Shown here in pieces: positions 16,035 to 23,770 of a stretch of DNA of 45,517 nt (the stretch's first letter is position 1; each line of letters opens with the position of its first letter). The notes under the pieces were generated by a model that was given only the letters and a program-made list of their open reading frames with translations, was not told the DNA's origin and searched no databases. This DNA is from Chthonomonas sp. UBA1950 (GTDB lineage: Bacteria > Armatimonadota > Fimbriimonadia > Fimbriimonadales > Fimbriimonadaceae). Position numbers and translations under genes: made by a program. The stretch is taken from contig DDEQ01000006.1 in the NCBI GenBank assembly GCA_002336105.1, forward strand, positions 1 to 45,517. The letters are read 5' to 3'.

Positions 16035-17348
16035 TTGGAAAAACTCACCGACACGATATGTGCGCCTATAACCGCAATGGGTGGAGCAGTTGCACTGGTT
16101 CGAGTAAGCGGACCAAACGCCCTGGAAATCGGAGCAACCGTTGTTAGAGCCAACCTGAGCCTTTCACCTGGTCAAGTTAGTTTCACTTCATTTTCTAACG
16201 GTGACGAAGGCTATGTTTTTACGACCGTTGCCCCGAAGACCTACACCGGCGAGGACACTGTCGAATTCTCTCTTCATGGCTCCGAAGCATCCGTTCAATC
16301 TATGATCGACGCCTTGATCGCAGCCGGAGCACGGTTGGCTAGACCGGGTGAATTCACTGAGCGACGGTTCCTCAATGGCAAGATTGACCTTTCGCAAGCC
16401 GAAGCCGTTGCTGATTCTGTTGAATCGGAAACTAAGAGACAATTTGAGGTTGCTTCCCAGAATCGCCAGGGCGCTCTCTCAAAGGCGACTAAGGAGATTG
16501 AGAATTCTCTTCTAGGCATTATCACGATTCTTGAGGCTCACGTGGATTTTAGTGAAGACCTTGAGGAACTAGACATGGACGAGATTGGGGTCGCGATCTC
16601 GACTCTGACGAGTCAAGTTTCGAACCTTATCAAGTCTGGTACCTCTCAAGCAAGAATTCGGCAAGGCGTCCGCGTCGTCATAGCTGGTCGACCGAATGCT
16701 GGCAAGTCATCATTGCTCAATGCGATTTTAGAAAAAGAACGTTCAATTGTGTCTTCGCATGCCGGAACAACTCGTGATTATATTGAGGAAGCACTCGACT
16801 TAAGCGGTTACAAAATCGTTCTTTACGATACTGCCGGCCTCAGAGACTCCAATGACGAAGTCGAGTCTTTCGGAATTGCTCTCACCAACGACCTAATACA
16901 AAAGGGCGACTTGATTTGGTATGTCTACGACAACACCGTCGGAATTTCACAAGCAGAAATCGAATACCTTCAGGAAAGCCACAAAGCTTTTTGGACGATT
17001 GCCAACAAGTGCGATCTCTCTTCAACCGATTCTGGAATCCACCTATCAGCCAAAACCGGTGAAGGGATCTCGGAGCTAAAAGCTCGCCTTCTTCAGTGGA
17101 TTGCGCCCGAAACTGAATTTGCACAGTTTGGAGGTTCACCTTATGTCAATCAAAGGCACGAGGCGATCCTGTTCCAGCTTCAAACCGCACTCTTTTGGGC
17201 AAATCAGGCAGTTGAGTTAGGACAACCGAATGACATTGTTCTGCTTCATTTACGAGAAGCTCTTTCCGAGGCCGGCCTGATTACTGGAGAGACGACACCC
17301 GACGAAATTTTGAACGAAATATTCTCAAGATTTTGCCTCGGTAAATAG
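16035..17348 (+). CDS. mnmE: tRNA modification GTPase MnmE (TrmE)
   Basis: MnmE, with MnmG, adds the carboxymethylaminomethyl (or aminomethyl) group at U34 of certain tRNAs. The 437-residue protein has the N-terminal tetrahydrofolate-binding domain (DTICAPITAMGGAVALVRVSG-like, 6-26; TGEDTVEFSLHGS at 71-83; RPGEFTERRFLNGKIDL at 103-119). The helical domain holds an inserted G domain: G1 GRPNAGKSS at 218-226, G2 TTRD at 245-248, G3 DTAG at 265-268, G4 NKCD. It ends FCLGK, providing the catalytic C-terminal cysteine. The start is TTG at 16035. mnmG is not in the window. Confidence 0.96.
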   Translation: MEKLTDTICAPITAMGGAVALVRVSGPNALEIGATVVRANLSLSPGQVSFTSFSNGDEGYVFTTVAPKTYTGEDTVEFSLHGSEASVQSMIDALIAAGARLARPGEFTERRFLNGKIDLSQAEAVADSVESETKRQFEVASQNRQGALSKATKEIENSLLGIITILEAHVDFSEDLEELDMDEIGVAISTLTSQVSNLIKSGTSQARIRQGVRVVIAGRPNAGKSSLLNAILEKERSIVSSHAGTTRDYIEEALDLSGYKIVLYDTAGLRDSNDEVESFGIALTNDLIQKGDLIWYVYDNTVGISQAEIEYLQESHKAFWTIANKCDLSSTDSGIHLSAKTGEGISELKARLLQWIAPETEFAQFGGSPYVNQRHEAILFQLQTALFWANQAVELGQPNDIVLLHLREALSEAGLITGETTPDEILNEIFSRFCLGK

Positions 17349-17381
17349 ACCTAATCGAAACCCAAGTTTGTTTTCGATCGT

Positions 17382-17387
17382 TATAAT
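17382..17387 (+). promoter_or_regulatory. Possible -10 element for clpB
   Basis: TATAAT at 17382-17387 lies 42 bp before the clpB ATG. No good -35 is seen 17 bp upstream, and no CIRCE or other heat-shock operator is visible. Confidence 0.35.
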
Positions 17388-17428
17388 AGAGTGACAGGCA
17401 ATTCACTTGAGCCTATTGCGCTAAAGAT

Positions 17429-20038
17429 ATGCGATTCGAAAAACTAACCATCAAAGCACAGGAGGTATTCCAAGCAGCTCAAGAGCTAGCAACGAACCTC
17501 CAGCACTCTACAATCGATGTTGAGCATCTTGTTGTGGCGATGCTCCAACAGGATGGCGGTGTAACCAAACCAATCTTGCAAAAGATGGGAATCGAACCAT
17601 CTTTGATCGAATCTGAGTTGGTTGACGAATTGAATCGCCAAGCTAAAGTAGGCGGAGCCTCTTCGTATGGCAGCAGTATTTCCGGAAGACTCCAGTCTTT
17701 GTTTAATGTCGCATTCAAAGAGGCCGACAAACTCGGCGATGAATATGTTTCTACCGAGCATTTCCTGATCGCTGCTACTGAAGACAGCGGCCTCTCAGGG
17801 CGAACGCTAAAGAGTCACGGTGTTAACAAGAAGGATGTTCTCACCGCAATAGAGAGCATCCGCTCTGGCCGTAAAGTGACCGACCAGAACGCAGAGGACA
17901 AATACCAGGCTCTCGACAAATTCGGGATCGACTTAACGGAAAAGGCTAGGGAGAACAAACTTGACCCTGTCATTGGACGTGACGAAGAAATTCGCCGAGT
18001 GATCCAAGTGCTCAGTCGCCGCACAAAGAACAACCCGGTTCTCATAGGCGAGCCAGGTGTAGGAAAAACGGCTATTGCCGAGGGACTAGCCCAAAGAATC
18101 GTGAGTGGCGACATTCCTGAAGGATTACGCGACAAGAGTGTCATCACGCTCGACCTCGGTGCGCTCGTCGCAGGAAGCAAGTTTCGGGGTGAGTTCGAAG
18201 AGAGACTCAAGGCAGTTCTCGACGAAATCAAGAAGTCCGATGGCCGAATCATACTCTTCATTGACGAGCTCCATACTCTAGTCGGTGCTGGTAAAGCCGA
18301 TGGCGCGATGGACGCCGCCAACATGCTCAAACCCATGCTTGCACGAGGCGAACTGAGGTGTGTTGGTGCTACCACTTTAGATGAGTATCGCAAATACATC
18401 GAGAAAGACTCAGCGCTAGAGAGGAGATTCCAGACCGTTTTGGTTGGCGAACCTAGTGTTGAGGACGCCATCTCTATCCTTCGAGGCTTGAAGCAAAGAT
18501 ACGAAATCCATCACGGTGTGCGTATCACAGACTCGGCGATAGTAGCGGCTGCAACACTTTCAAACCGTTACATTACTGACAGGTTTTTGCCGGATAAAGC
18601 AATTGATCTGATGGACGAGGCTGCCTCGCGCCTGAAAATCGAGATCGACAGCGTTCCTGCAGAGATTGACGAAATCGAACGCGCTATCGCCGCTGCCGAA
18701 ATTGACCGAGAAGCCCTCCGAAGAGAAACAGACGAAGCGAGTAAAGAGCGCCTTGAAGCCACCGAAAGAAGACTAGCCGAACTGAATGAGAATGCAAGTG
18801 GTCTTCGAGCCAAATGGCAGAAAGAAAAGGACCAGATTGAGAAAGTCCGGGGGATCAAGCAAGAACTTGACGCGCTCTCCGGCCAACTAGAGCAGGCTCA
18901 AAGGGATGCCGACTGGGCGAAAGCGGCTGAAATCCAGCACGGTCGAATTCCGCATCTTCAACTTCAACTTGCACATGAAACCGAGAATCTATCGTCTATC
19001 ACAAGCCACGGCAGAATGTTGAAAGAAGAAGTAGATGCTGAGGACATTGCTGAGGTCGTGTCCAAGTGGACAGGAGTTCCGGTGAGCCGCCTTCTCCAAG
19101 GTGAGATGGCCAAGCTTCTGACGATGGAAGAGAAATTAGGCGAGCGCGTCGTTGGGCAGGATGAAGCACTGACCCTCATCTCCGACGCAGTCCGTCGCGC
19201 AAGGGCAGGTTTAAGTGACCCCAATCGCCCAATCGGCTCCTTCATGTTCCTTGGTCCGACAGGAGTTGGCAAAACGGAAACGGCAAAGGCTCTCGCTGAG
19301 TTTTTGTTTAACGATGAAAGGGCGCTCATCCGGATTGATATGAGCGAATACAGCGAAAAACACTCGGTGGCTCGTCTCATCGGTGCCCCTCCTGGATACG
19401 TAGGTTACGATGAGGGTGGCCAGCTTACCGAAGCGGTCCGTCGTCGACCGTACGCTGTCATTCTGCTCGACGAGATAGAAAAGGCTCACCCAGAGATTTT
19501 CAATATCCTTCTTCAAGTTCTAGATGACGGTCGGCTTACCGACGGTCAGGGGCGTACTGTCGATTTTCGAAATGCGGTCATCATCTTAACTTCGAATTTA
19601 GGATCGCAAAACTATGGTGATCCGGTCAGCTTAGAATACGGCGAGTCGGATCAATGGGAAGAAACAAAGAGGCGAGTCCTAGATGAGGTTCGAGAGCACT
19701 TCCGGCCGGAGTTCATTAACCGGCTAGATGATCTTGTGGTGTTCCACCAGCTTGGAGTCCAACAGATAAAGCATATTGTTGAAATACAGGTCGAAGCACT
19801 TGTTCAACGTCTTGCCGAAAGGAGGATCATGCTGACTTTGACCGATGACGCGATGCGTCAGTTGGCAATAGAAGGATATGACCCTACTTATGGCGCTCGG
19901 CCACTCAAACGAGCCGTTCAGCGCGAAATCATGAACCCGCTGTCTTCCCTGCTTCTCAAAGGTGAAGTCAAAGATCGACAAAAGGTGACCGTGAACTTCG
20001 TAGATAATCGGTTTGTTTTCTCAGCGGCTGGCATTTGA
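17429..20038 (+). CDS. clpB: ATP-dependent disaggregase ClpB
   Basis: ClpB is a hexameric AAA+ chaperone that pulls proteins out of aggregates together with DnaK. The 869 residues fit full-length ClpB. The N-domain is at 1-145 (RFEKLTIKAQEVFQAA). NBD1 has Walker A GEPGVGKT at 207-214 and IILFIDELHTLVGAG. A long charged coiled-coil middle domain follows (about 405-525), and it is this M-domain that separates ClpB from ClpA and ClpC. NBD2 has Walker A GPTGVGKT at 609-616 and VILLDEIEKAHP. The C-terminal D2-small domain ends around GARPLKRAVQ. No ClpP-binding IGF/IGL loop stands out. Start ATG at 17429. No dnaK or grpE is adjacent. Confidence 0.96.
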   Translation: MRFEKLTIKAQEVFQAAQELATNLQHSTIDVEHLVVAMLQQDGGVTKPILQKMGIEPSLIESELVDELNRQAKVGGASSYGSSISGRLQSLFNVAFKEADKLGDEYVSTEHFLIAATEDSGLSGRTLKSHGVNKKDVLTAIESIRSGRKVTDQNAEDKYQALDKFGIDLTEKARENKLDPVIGRDEEIRRVIQVLSRRTKNNPVLIGEPGVGKTAIAEGLAQRIVSGDIPEGLRDKSVITLDLGALVAGSKFRGEFEERLKAVLDEIKKSDGRIILFIDELHTLVGAGKADGAMDAANMLKPMLARGELRCVGATTLDEYRKYIEKDSALERRFQTVLVGEPSVEDAISILRGLKQRYEIHHGVRITDSAIVAAATLSNRYITDRFLPDKAIDLMDEAASRLKIEIDSVPAEIDEIERAIAAAEIDREALRRETDEASKERLEATERRLAELNENASGLRAKWQKEKDQIEKVRGIKQELDALSGQLEQAQRDADWAKAAEIQHGRIPHLQLQLAHETENLSSITSHGRMLKEEVDAEDIAEVVSKWTGVPVSRLLQGEMAKLLTMEEKLGERVVGQDEALTLISDAVRRARAGLSDPNRPIGSFMFLGPTGVGKTETAKALAEFLFNDERALIRIDMSEYSEKHSVARLIGAPPGYVGYDEGGQLTEAVRRRPYAVILLDEIEKAHPEIFNILLQVLDDGRLTDGQGRTVDFRNAVIILTSNLGSQNYGDPVSLEYGESDQWEETKRRVLDEVREHFRPEFINRLDDLVVFHQLGVQQIKHIVEIQVEALVQRLAERRIMLTLTDDAMRQLAIEGYDPTYGARPLKRAVQREIMNPLSSLLLKGEVKDRQKVTVNFVDNRFVFSAAGI

Positions 20039-20066
20039 CCTTCGCTACTCGGATAGATTGAATGTA

Positions 20067-20732
20067 ATGTTCACAGGAATCATTCAGTCGCTCGGCAAAG
20101 TAGATTCGTTGTCTGACGGCGTTTTGTTTGTAACGCCGTCAGCCGATTTTGCTCCCGAAGGCTTTGAAGTCGGTGAGAGCATCGCCGTTAACGGATGCTG
20201 CCTGACTGTAACTCCAAATGACGGTTCGCTAAGGTTTGACCTATCACCAGAAACAATGGAGAGAACGTCTCTTGGTGACCTAGAGATAGGCTCTAAAGTT
20301 AATCTTGAGCGAGCAATGCAAATTGAGAGTCGTTTTGGTGGGCACATCGTTCAGGGTCACGTCGATTCGACCGCAACGATCTTGGCAATAACCCCATCAG
20401 ACAACTCTATCATCTTTCGATTTCAGATTCAACGAGAAGACGACCGCTACCTTATCGACAAGGGGTCTGTTTGTTTAGACGGGATTTCCCTCACTATCGT
20501 GGACCCGGTTGATGGCCAATTTGATGTTTGGGTCATCCCGCACACACTGGAGAATACAAATCTCGGTGATCGAAAGGTGGGAGACCGAGTGAACCTAGAG
20601 TTCGACGTGCTTGCGAAGCACGTCGAAAAGCTGTTGTTATCTTTCGCTGGCCGTTTGAATGAATCTACTCAAACACCACCGCTCCCGACCTCGTTGAAGT
20701 CACTGATCCAAACGGAGCGAGAGCTTGGATAA
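20067..20732 (+). CDS. ribE: Riboflavin synthase, alpha chain
   Basis: Converts two molecules of 6,7-dimethyl-8-ribityllumazine to riboflavin. The 221 residues hold two lumazine-binding repeats. The first starts with the diagnostic MFTGII and has AVNGCCLTV and the GGHIVQGHVD junction. The second (from about 95) has CLDGISLTIV and ends with PHTLENTNL and VNLEFDVLAKHVEKLL. ATG at 20067 is chosen because MFTGII is the near-invariant N-terminus; the longer frame from 20013 overlaps clpB. The last 23 codons overlap, tail to tail, the end of the minus-strand gene 20665-20910. No other rib genes are adjacent. Confidence 0.95.
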   Translation: MFTGIIQSLGKVDSLSDGVLFVTPSADFAPEGFEVGESIAVNGCCLTVTPNDGSLRFDLSPETMERTSLGDLEIGSKVNLERAMQIESRFGGHIVQGHVDSTATILAITPSDNSIIFRFQIQREDDRYLIDKGSVCLDGISLTIVDPVDGQFDVWVIPHTLENTNLGDRKVGDRVNLEFDVLAKHVEKLLLSFAGRLNESTQTPPLPTSLKSLIQTERELG

Positions 20733-20910
20733 ACCGTGTGACGAGATCTGGATCACCTGCTAATTCGGCAGTAAAGTAGTTGGCGCGCAGTTCGAGAAGA
20801 CGACCGCTCCACGCGCCGACGATATCTAAAGCCTGATCTTGGTGGTTGCCTGTAGCAACCACTCGCACCAACGCCAATTCCCGGCGCAGGGTCTTCGTTT
20901 GTTGTTCCAT
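20665..20910 (-). CDS. Stand-alone acetolactate synthase small-subunit C-terminal-like domain
   Basis: This 81-residue protein matches the C-terminal half of IlvH/IlvN. A first strand RRELALVRVVA is followed by a helix (QDQALDIVGAW), paired strands GRLLELRANYFTAELAG, a helix RFIQALAPFG and a final strand STRSGAVVF; compare the ELALIKV and PFG...RTG.VAL pattern of IlvH. The N-terminal ACT domain that binds valine in IlvH is absent, and no catalytic ilvB is near. ATG at 20910 has GGAG 8 bases upstream. A terminator hairpin sits about 20 bp before the start. The 3' end overlaps ribE by 68 bp in the opposite direction. Could be a regulatory subunit fragment, a free ACT-like domain, or a recently truncated gene. 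Confidence 0.7.
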   Translation of the reverse strand: MEQQTKTLRRELALVRVVATGNHQDQALDIVGAWSGRLLELRANYFTAELAGDPDLVTRFIQALAPFGSVTSTRSGAVVFE

Positions 20911-20929
20911 TTTCTCGCTCCGTAACAAA

Positions 20930-20961
20930 AAAGCTCCTCCGGCGCTGGCCGGAGGAGCTTT
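20930..20961 (-). terminator. Terminator hairpin in the leader of the IlvH-C-like gene, candidate attenuator
   Basis: On the minus strand, perfect 14-base arms (plus-strand AAAGCTCCTCCGGC at 20930-20943 and GCCGGAGGAGCTTT at 20948-20961) enclose a 4-base loop. They are followed by a T-run, then GGAG and the ATG at 20910. Just upstream, GCCGAAGGA (minus strand of 20981-20989) can pair with the proximal arm at 8 of 9 positions, a possible antiterminator. No other minus-strand gene feeds into it. Alternative: a bidirectional terminator serving ribE, though the T-run is weaker on that side. Confidence 0.65.
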
Positions 20962-20990
20962 GTGGGTTTTGGCAATCGCATCCTTCGGCG

Positions 20991-21047
20991 TCAGCTTTGT
21001 GGCGCCCAGAAAAACACGAAACCAAATGCGTAAAGAGATATAGACAT
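20991..21047 (-). CDS. Candidate 18-residue leader peptide
   Basis: ATG at 21047 to TGA at 20991 encodes MSISLYAFGFVFFWAPQS, with six aromatic residues of 18. Its stop codon abuts the proposed antiterminator strand, the geometry seen in translational attenuators. No convincing ribosome binding site precedes it and the codons are not enriched for Ile, Leu or Val, so it may be chance. The rest of the gap 20911-21234 shows nothing further. Confidence 0.25.
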   Translation of the reverse strand: MSISLYAFGFVFFWAPQS

Positions 21048-21234
21048 CTTATTTAGTTGGCTGTATCCGTCCTCACGATTCTATTGTGTCTCATCAAGAC
21101 CAGAAACTTCAACCTGTCACAGCACTTCGAGATTGCAAAGAATAAGCAAACTTCGCCACTCATTCTGGAAACCTTAGGAAAACTTAACGAAACGCACTTA
21201 CACGGCATTTCGATTAGTTAGAAAATACTCGCCA

Positions 21235-21966
21235 GTGAAACACAGTCTTACCCTTTGTTGCCTTATTCTCGCGGGCGTAGCCTCGGCAGATTTCGACACA
21301 AACTTGATTCAAAATCCTGGTGCTGAGTTGTACACCGGCTCGGCGAATGAGGGGCCGAACACATTTGATTATTGGAATCAGGTTGGCCCTAGTGGCTTAG
21401 TCCTTGTAGATTCGTATAGTGTGTATCCCGTTAACTATGCTGGGGCGCCTGATCCTAACCCTGGTCTTACGAGGTTCTTTGGCGGGAACGCAGGTGATTC
21501 CTTAGTCCAACCTGGCTATACACAGTTAACCCAGACAGCAGCCCTATCATCGAACATGCTTGCCAAAATCGATGCGGGCCAAGGCGCTTTCAATCTATCC
21601 GCATATCTCGGTGGCCGAAACCAATTTGCAACGGATCTCAATGACGAGGCAAAGCTCACTGTTTCGTTTCTGTCTTCTGCGAACTCAATTCTCGGGTCAG
21701 CAGAAATAATGACAACCCAGGACTGGATACACTCCCAGACACTGAACAAGGATACGATGCAGCTGTTTTCGACAAATGGATTCGTTCCAGTCGGTACGCG
21801 TTTTGTTGTGTTCGATTTGTCATTCCTCCGCCACAACGGAACGTTCTCAAATGGTGGCGCAGATAGTCTGAACTTCAGCGTTAGCGCCGTCCCTGAACCC
21901 GCTTCGATGTCCGTGATGGCTCTCGGAGTTTTCGGCCTAATTGCCCGAAAAAGAAAAATCAAGTAG
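21235..21966 (+). CDS. PEP-CTERM surface protein
   Basis: Exported 243-residue protein. An N-terminal signal peptide (about residues 1-18, MKHSLTLCCLILAGVASA) precedes a low-lysine, Asn/Gly/Ser-rich body beginning NLIQNPGAE, typical of beta-sandwich PEP-CTERM proteins. The C-terminus is a full sorting signal: VPEPAS at 219-224, a hydrophobic stretch MSVMALGVFGLIA and a basic tail RKRKIK. In known systems an exosortase in the inner membrane cleaves at PEP and the protein reaches the surface or biofilm matrix. The start is GTG at 21235. No exosortase is in the window. Function of the body is unknown. Confidence 0.88.
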   Translation: MKHSLTLCCLILAGVASADFDTNLIQNPGAELYTGSANEGPNTFDYWNQVGPSGLVLVDSYSVYPVNYAGAPDPNPGLTRFFGGNAGDSLVQPGYTQLTQTAALSSNMLAKIDAGQGAFNLSAYLGGRNQFATDLNDEAKLTVSFLSSANSILGSAEIMTTQDWIHSQTLNKDTMQLFSTNGFVPVGTRFVVFDLSFLRHNGTFSNGGADSLNFSVSAVPEPASMSVMALGVFGLIARKRKIK

Positions 21967-21989
21967 GTTCATACGCCAAAATCGACCTA

Positions 21990-22976
21990 ATGGTTAAGCG
22001 AACGCTAGGTCGGAATGGGCCTCAAGTTTCAGCAATCGGTCTCGGGTGTATGGGAATGTCGGATTTTTACGGCACCCGAGATGATAACGAATCCATTCGC
22101 ACCATTCATCGCGCCATAGAACTCGGAATAGATTTTCTTGATACAGCAGATATGTACGGTCGGGGCGCGAACGAGGAGCTTTTATCGAAAGCGCTTGTTG
22201 GCAAAAGAGAGAAGGTCTTTTTAGCAACAAAGTTCGGCTTCGTAAGAACCGAGGACCCCAACTACCGAGGAATTTGCGGCACACCTGAATATGTGAAATC
22301 TGCGTGTGAAGCTTCACTCAAGCGCCTTGGAGTTGATGAGATCGACCTGTATTATCAACATCGCGTTGACCCGAATGTACCCATTGAAGATACGGTCGGC
22401 GCGATGCGAGAGCTTGTCTTCGAAGGCAAAGTGCGCTATTTGGGCCTAAGCGAAGCGTCGGCGGCAACCATCAAACGTGCAAACGGCATCCATCCGATTA
22501 CGGCTGTTCAGTCTGAGTATTCCCTATGGTCAAGGGACGTCGAAGACGAGGTGATCGCAATGTGCCGAATCGTTGGAGCCGGTTTCGTCGCCTATAGCCC
22601 ACTGGGAAGAGGGTTTCTCTCGGGACAAATCAACTCGCCCAATGACTTCCCTTCTGACGACGCAAGACGAACTCATCCCCGATTTCAAGGAGAGAACTTC
22701 GAAAAGAACCTTGAACTCGTTAAAGGCATAAACGATTTGGCGTCGAGCAAAGGTTTGACTGCTTCCCAACTAGCCATCGCCTGGGTTCTGCATCAGGGAA
22801 ACGATATCGTTCCGATTCCGGGAACCAAAAAGGTGAAATATCTTGAGGAGAACTTCGAAGCAACCGGGATTGACCTTTCGCCTAAGGACCTAAAAGAGAT
22901 TGATGAGTTCTTTCCCGTCGACCAAGTTAGCGGCGCAAGATATCCAGAGCAGTTGTTGAAATCGATCAACGGATAG
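21990..22976 (+). CDS. Aldo/keto reductase
   Basis: NADPH-dependent oxidoreductase of the AKR superfamily, 328 residues, closest in motif to the AKR13-like group. The (beta/alpha)8 barrel shows GLGCMGMSDFYG at 17-28, the catalytic tetrad Asp51 and Tyr56 (DTADMYG), Lys81 (ATKFG) and His124 (YYQHRVD). It also has the cofactor-binding segment PIPGTKKVKYLEEN near 276. The substrate cannot be read from the sequence. It starts 24 bp after the PEP-CTERM gene and may be co-transcribed. It converges on the lipoprotein gene with 4 bp between the stops. Confidence 0.92.
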   Translation: MVKRTLGRNGPQVSAIGLGCMGMSDFYGTRDDNESIRTIHRAIELGIDFLDTADMYGRGANEELLSKALVGKREKVFLATKFGFVRTEDPNYRGICGTPEYVKSACEASLKRLGVDEIDLYYQHRVDPNVPIEDTVGAMRELVFEGKVRYLGLSEASAATIKRANGIHPITAVQSEYSLWSRDVEDEVIAMCRIVGAGFVAYSPLGRGFLSGQINSPNDFPSDDARRTHPRFQGENFEKNLELVKGINDLASSKGLTASQLAIAWVLHQGNDIVPIPGTKKVKYLEENFEATGIDLSPKDLKEIDEFFPVDQVSGARYPEQLLKSING

Positions 22977-22980
22977 GCGG

Positions 22981-23766
22981 TTATTTTCGCGGTGAGTAGA
23001 TCGGCAGTGTTGCCATCATCCCCTTCATTTCGGAATCAGCTGTCTTTGCTAATTCGTTTTGGCTATTCGCCAAATACAGATCGATAATCTTTTTCCAGGC
23101 ATTCCTTATGTGAAATGGTCGGGCATACAGAAACGCCTGACCAGCCTCAGAAGCCGGGTCAACCTGCATCGTCAAATGGAGTCGAATCGCCTCTTTTAGC
23201 AAGTTCGCTAATTCAAGATCGTTCCCTTTTCCTTCAGCAGCTGGGGTGATTTCCAAAAGAACGGAAGGAAGGACTGGACCTGGATCACTCGGATGGGAAT
23301 CGATGACTTTCTGAGCGAGGTCTAGTCCCTCTTTCACTTTGGAGTTTAGAGCCAGAACTCGAGCAAGCCGCAACGAATCGTTGACTCTACGATCGTCGTT
23401 TTTTGCCGCAGTCGCGTATTTTACTGCTTCAATTAGGAGCGGTTCAGCTAGTCGATATTGGCGAGCAGTTATACAAAGGTCGGCATAGATCCACGCCTCT
23501 TCTGGCCCTACCTTCGACGTGTTAACCGTTTCTAGAAGCTTTGCCGCATAATCTGCGAGCAGTTCTCTTCTGCGAGAGTCGGTTAAGTCGCCCATGACAA
23601 CGCGAGCGTTGAGATTATCTGCCGCCGTCGCAATATTTCGGTGAAAGACTTCTGCTAACTCGCCAGGTTCTGCGTCGTTCGGGTCGTTTGGATTCTTGAT
23701 ATGTGCAGGATGGCAGCCCCCGATGAGGAGAGCTGCCATCAACACAATTAACCACCGAATTCGCAT
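22981..23766 (-). CDS. Lipoprotein with helical (TPR-like) repeats
   Basis: Predicted lipoprotein of 261 residues. ATG at 23766 gives a compact signal peptide MRIRWLIVLMAALLIGGC with lipidated Cys18; the longer frame from 23799 overlaps pyrC and would bury the signal. The rest is alpha-helical with repeating segments of TPR character (for example DLCITARQYRLAEPLLIEA, then LRLARVLALNSKVKEGLDLA). This suggests a protein-binding scaffold facing the periplasm. The function is unknown. It lies 4 bp after the pyrC stop on the same strand, so the two are probably one transcript, though no functional link is apparent. Confidence 0.75.
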   Translation of the reverse strand: MRIRWLIVLMAALLIGGCHPAHIKNPNDPNDAEPGELAEVFHRNIATAADNLNARVVMGDLTDSRRRELLADYAAKLLETVNTSKVGPEEAWIYADLCITARQYRLAEPLLIEAVKYATAAKNDDRRVNDSLRLARVLALNSKVKEGLDLAQKVIDSHPSDPGPVLPSVLLEITPAAEGKGNDLELANLLKEAIRLHLTMQVDPASEAGQAFLYARPFHIRNAWKKIIDLYLANSQNELAKTADSEMKGMMATLPIYSPRK

Positions 23767-23770
23767 CGAT

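Noticed and set aside
17815..19516. Long minus-strand frames of 96-218 residues opposite clpB
   Set aside because: clpB is complete with both nucleotide-binding domains. The antisense frames are Ser/Arg-rich shadows with no recognisable fold.
20753..21025. A 90-residue minus-strand frame covering the leader region
   Set aside because: It is Ser/Arg-rich, runs through the terminator hairpin and is in a different frame from the conserved IlvH-C-like protein.
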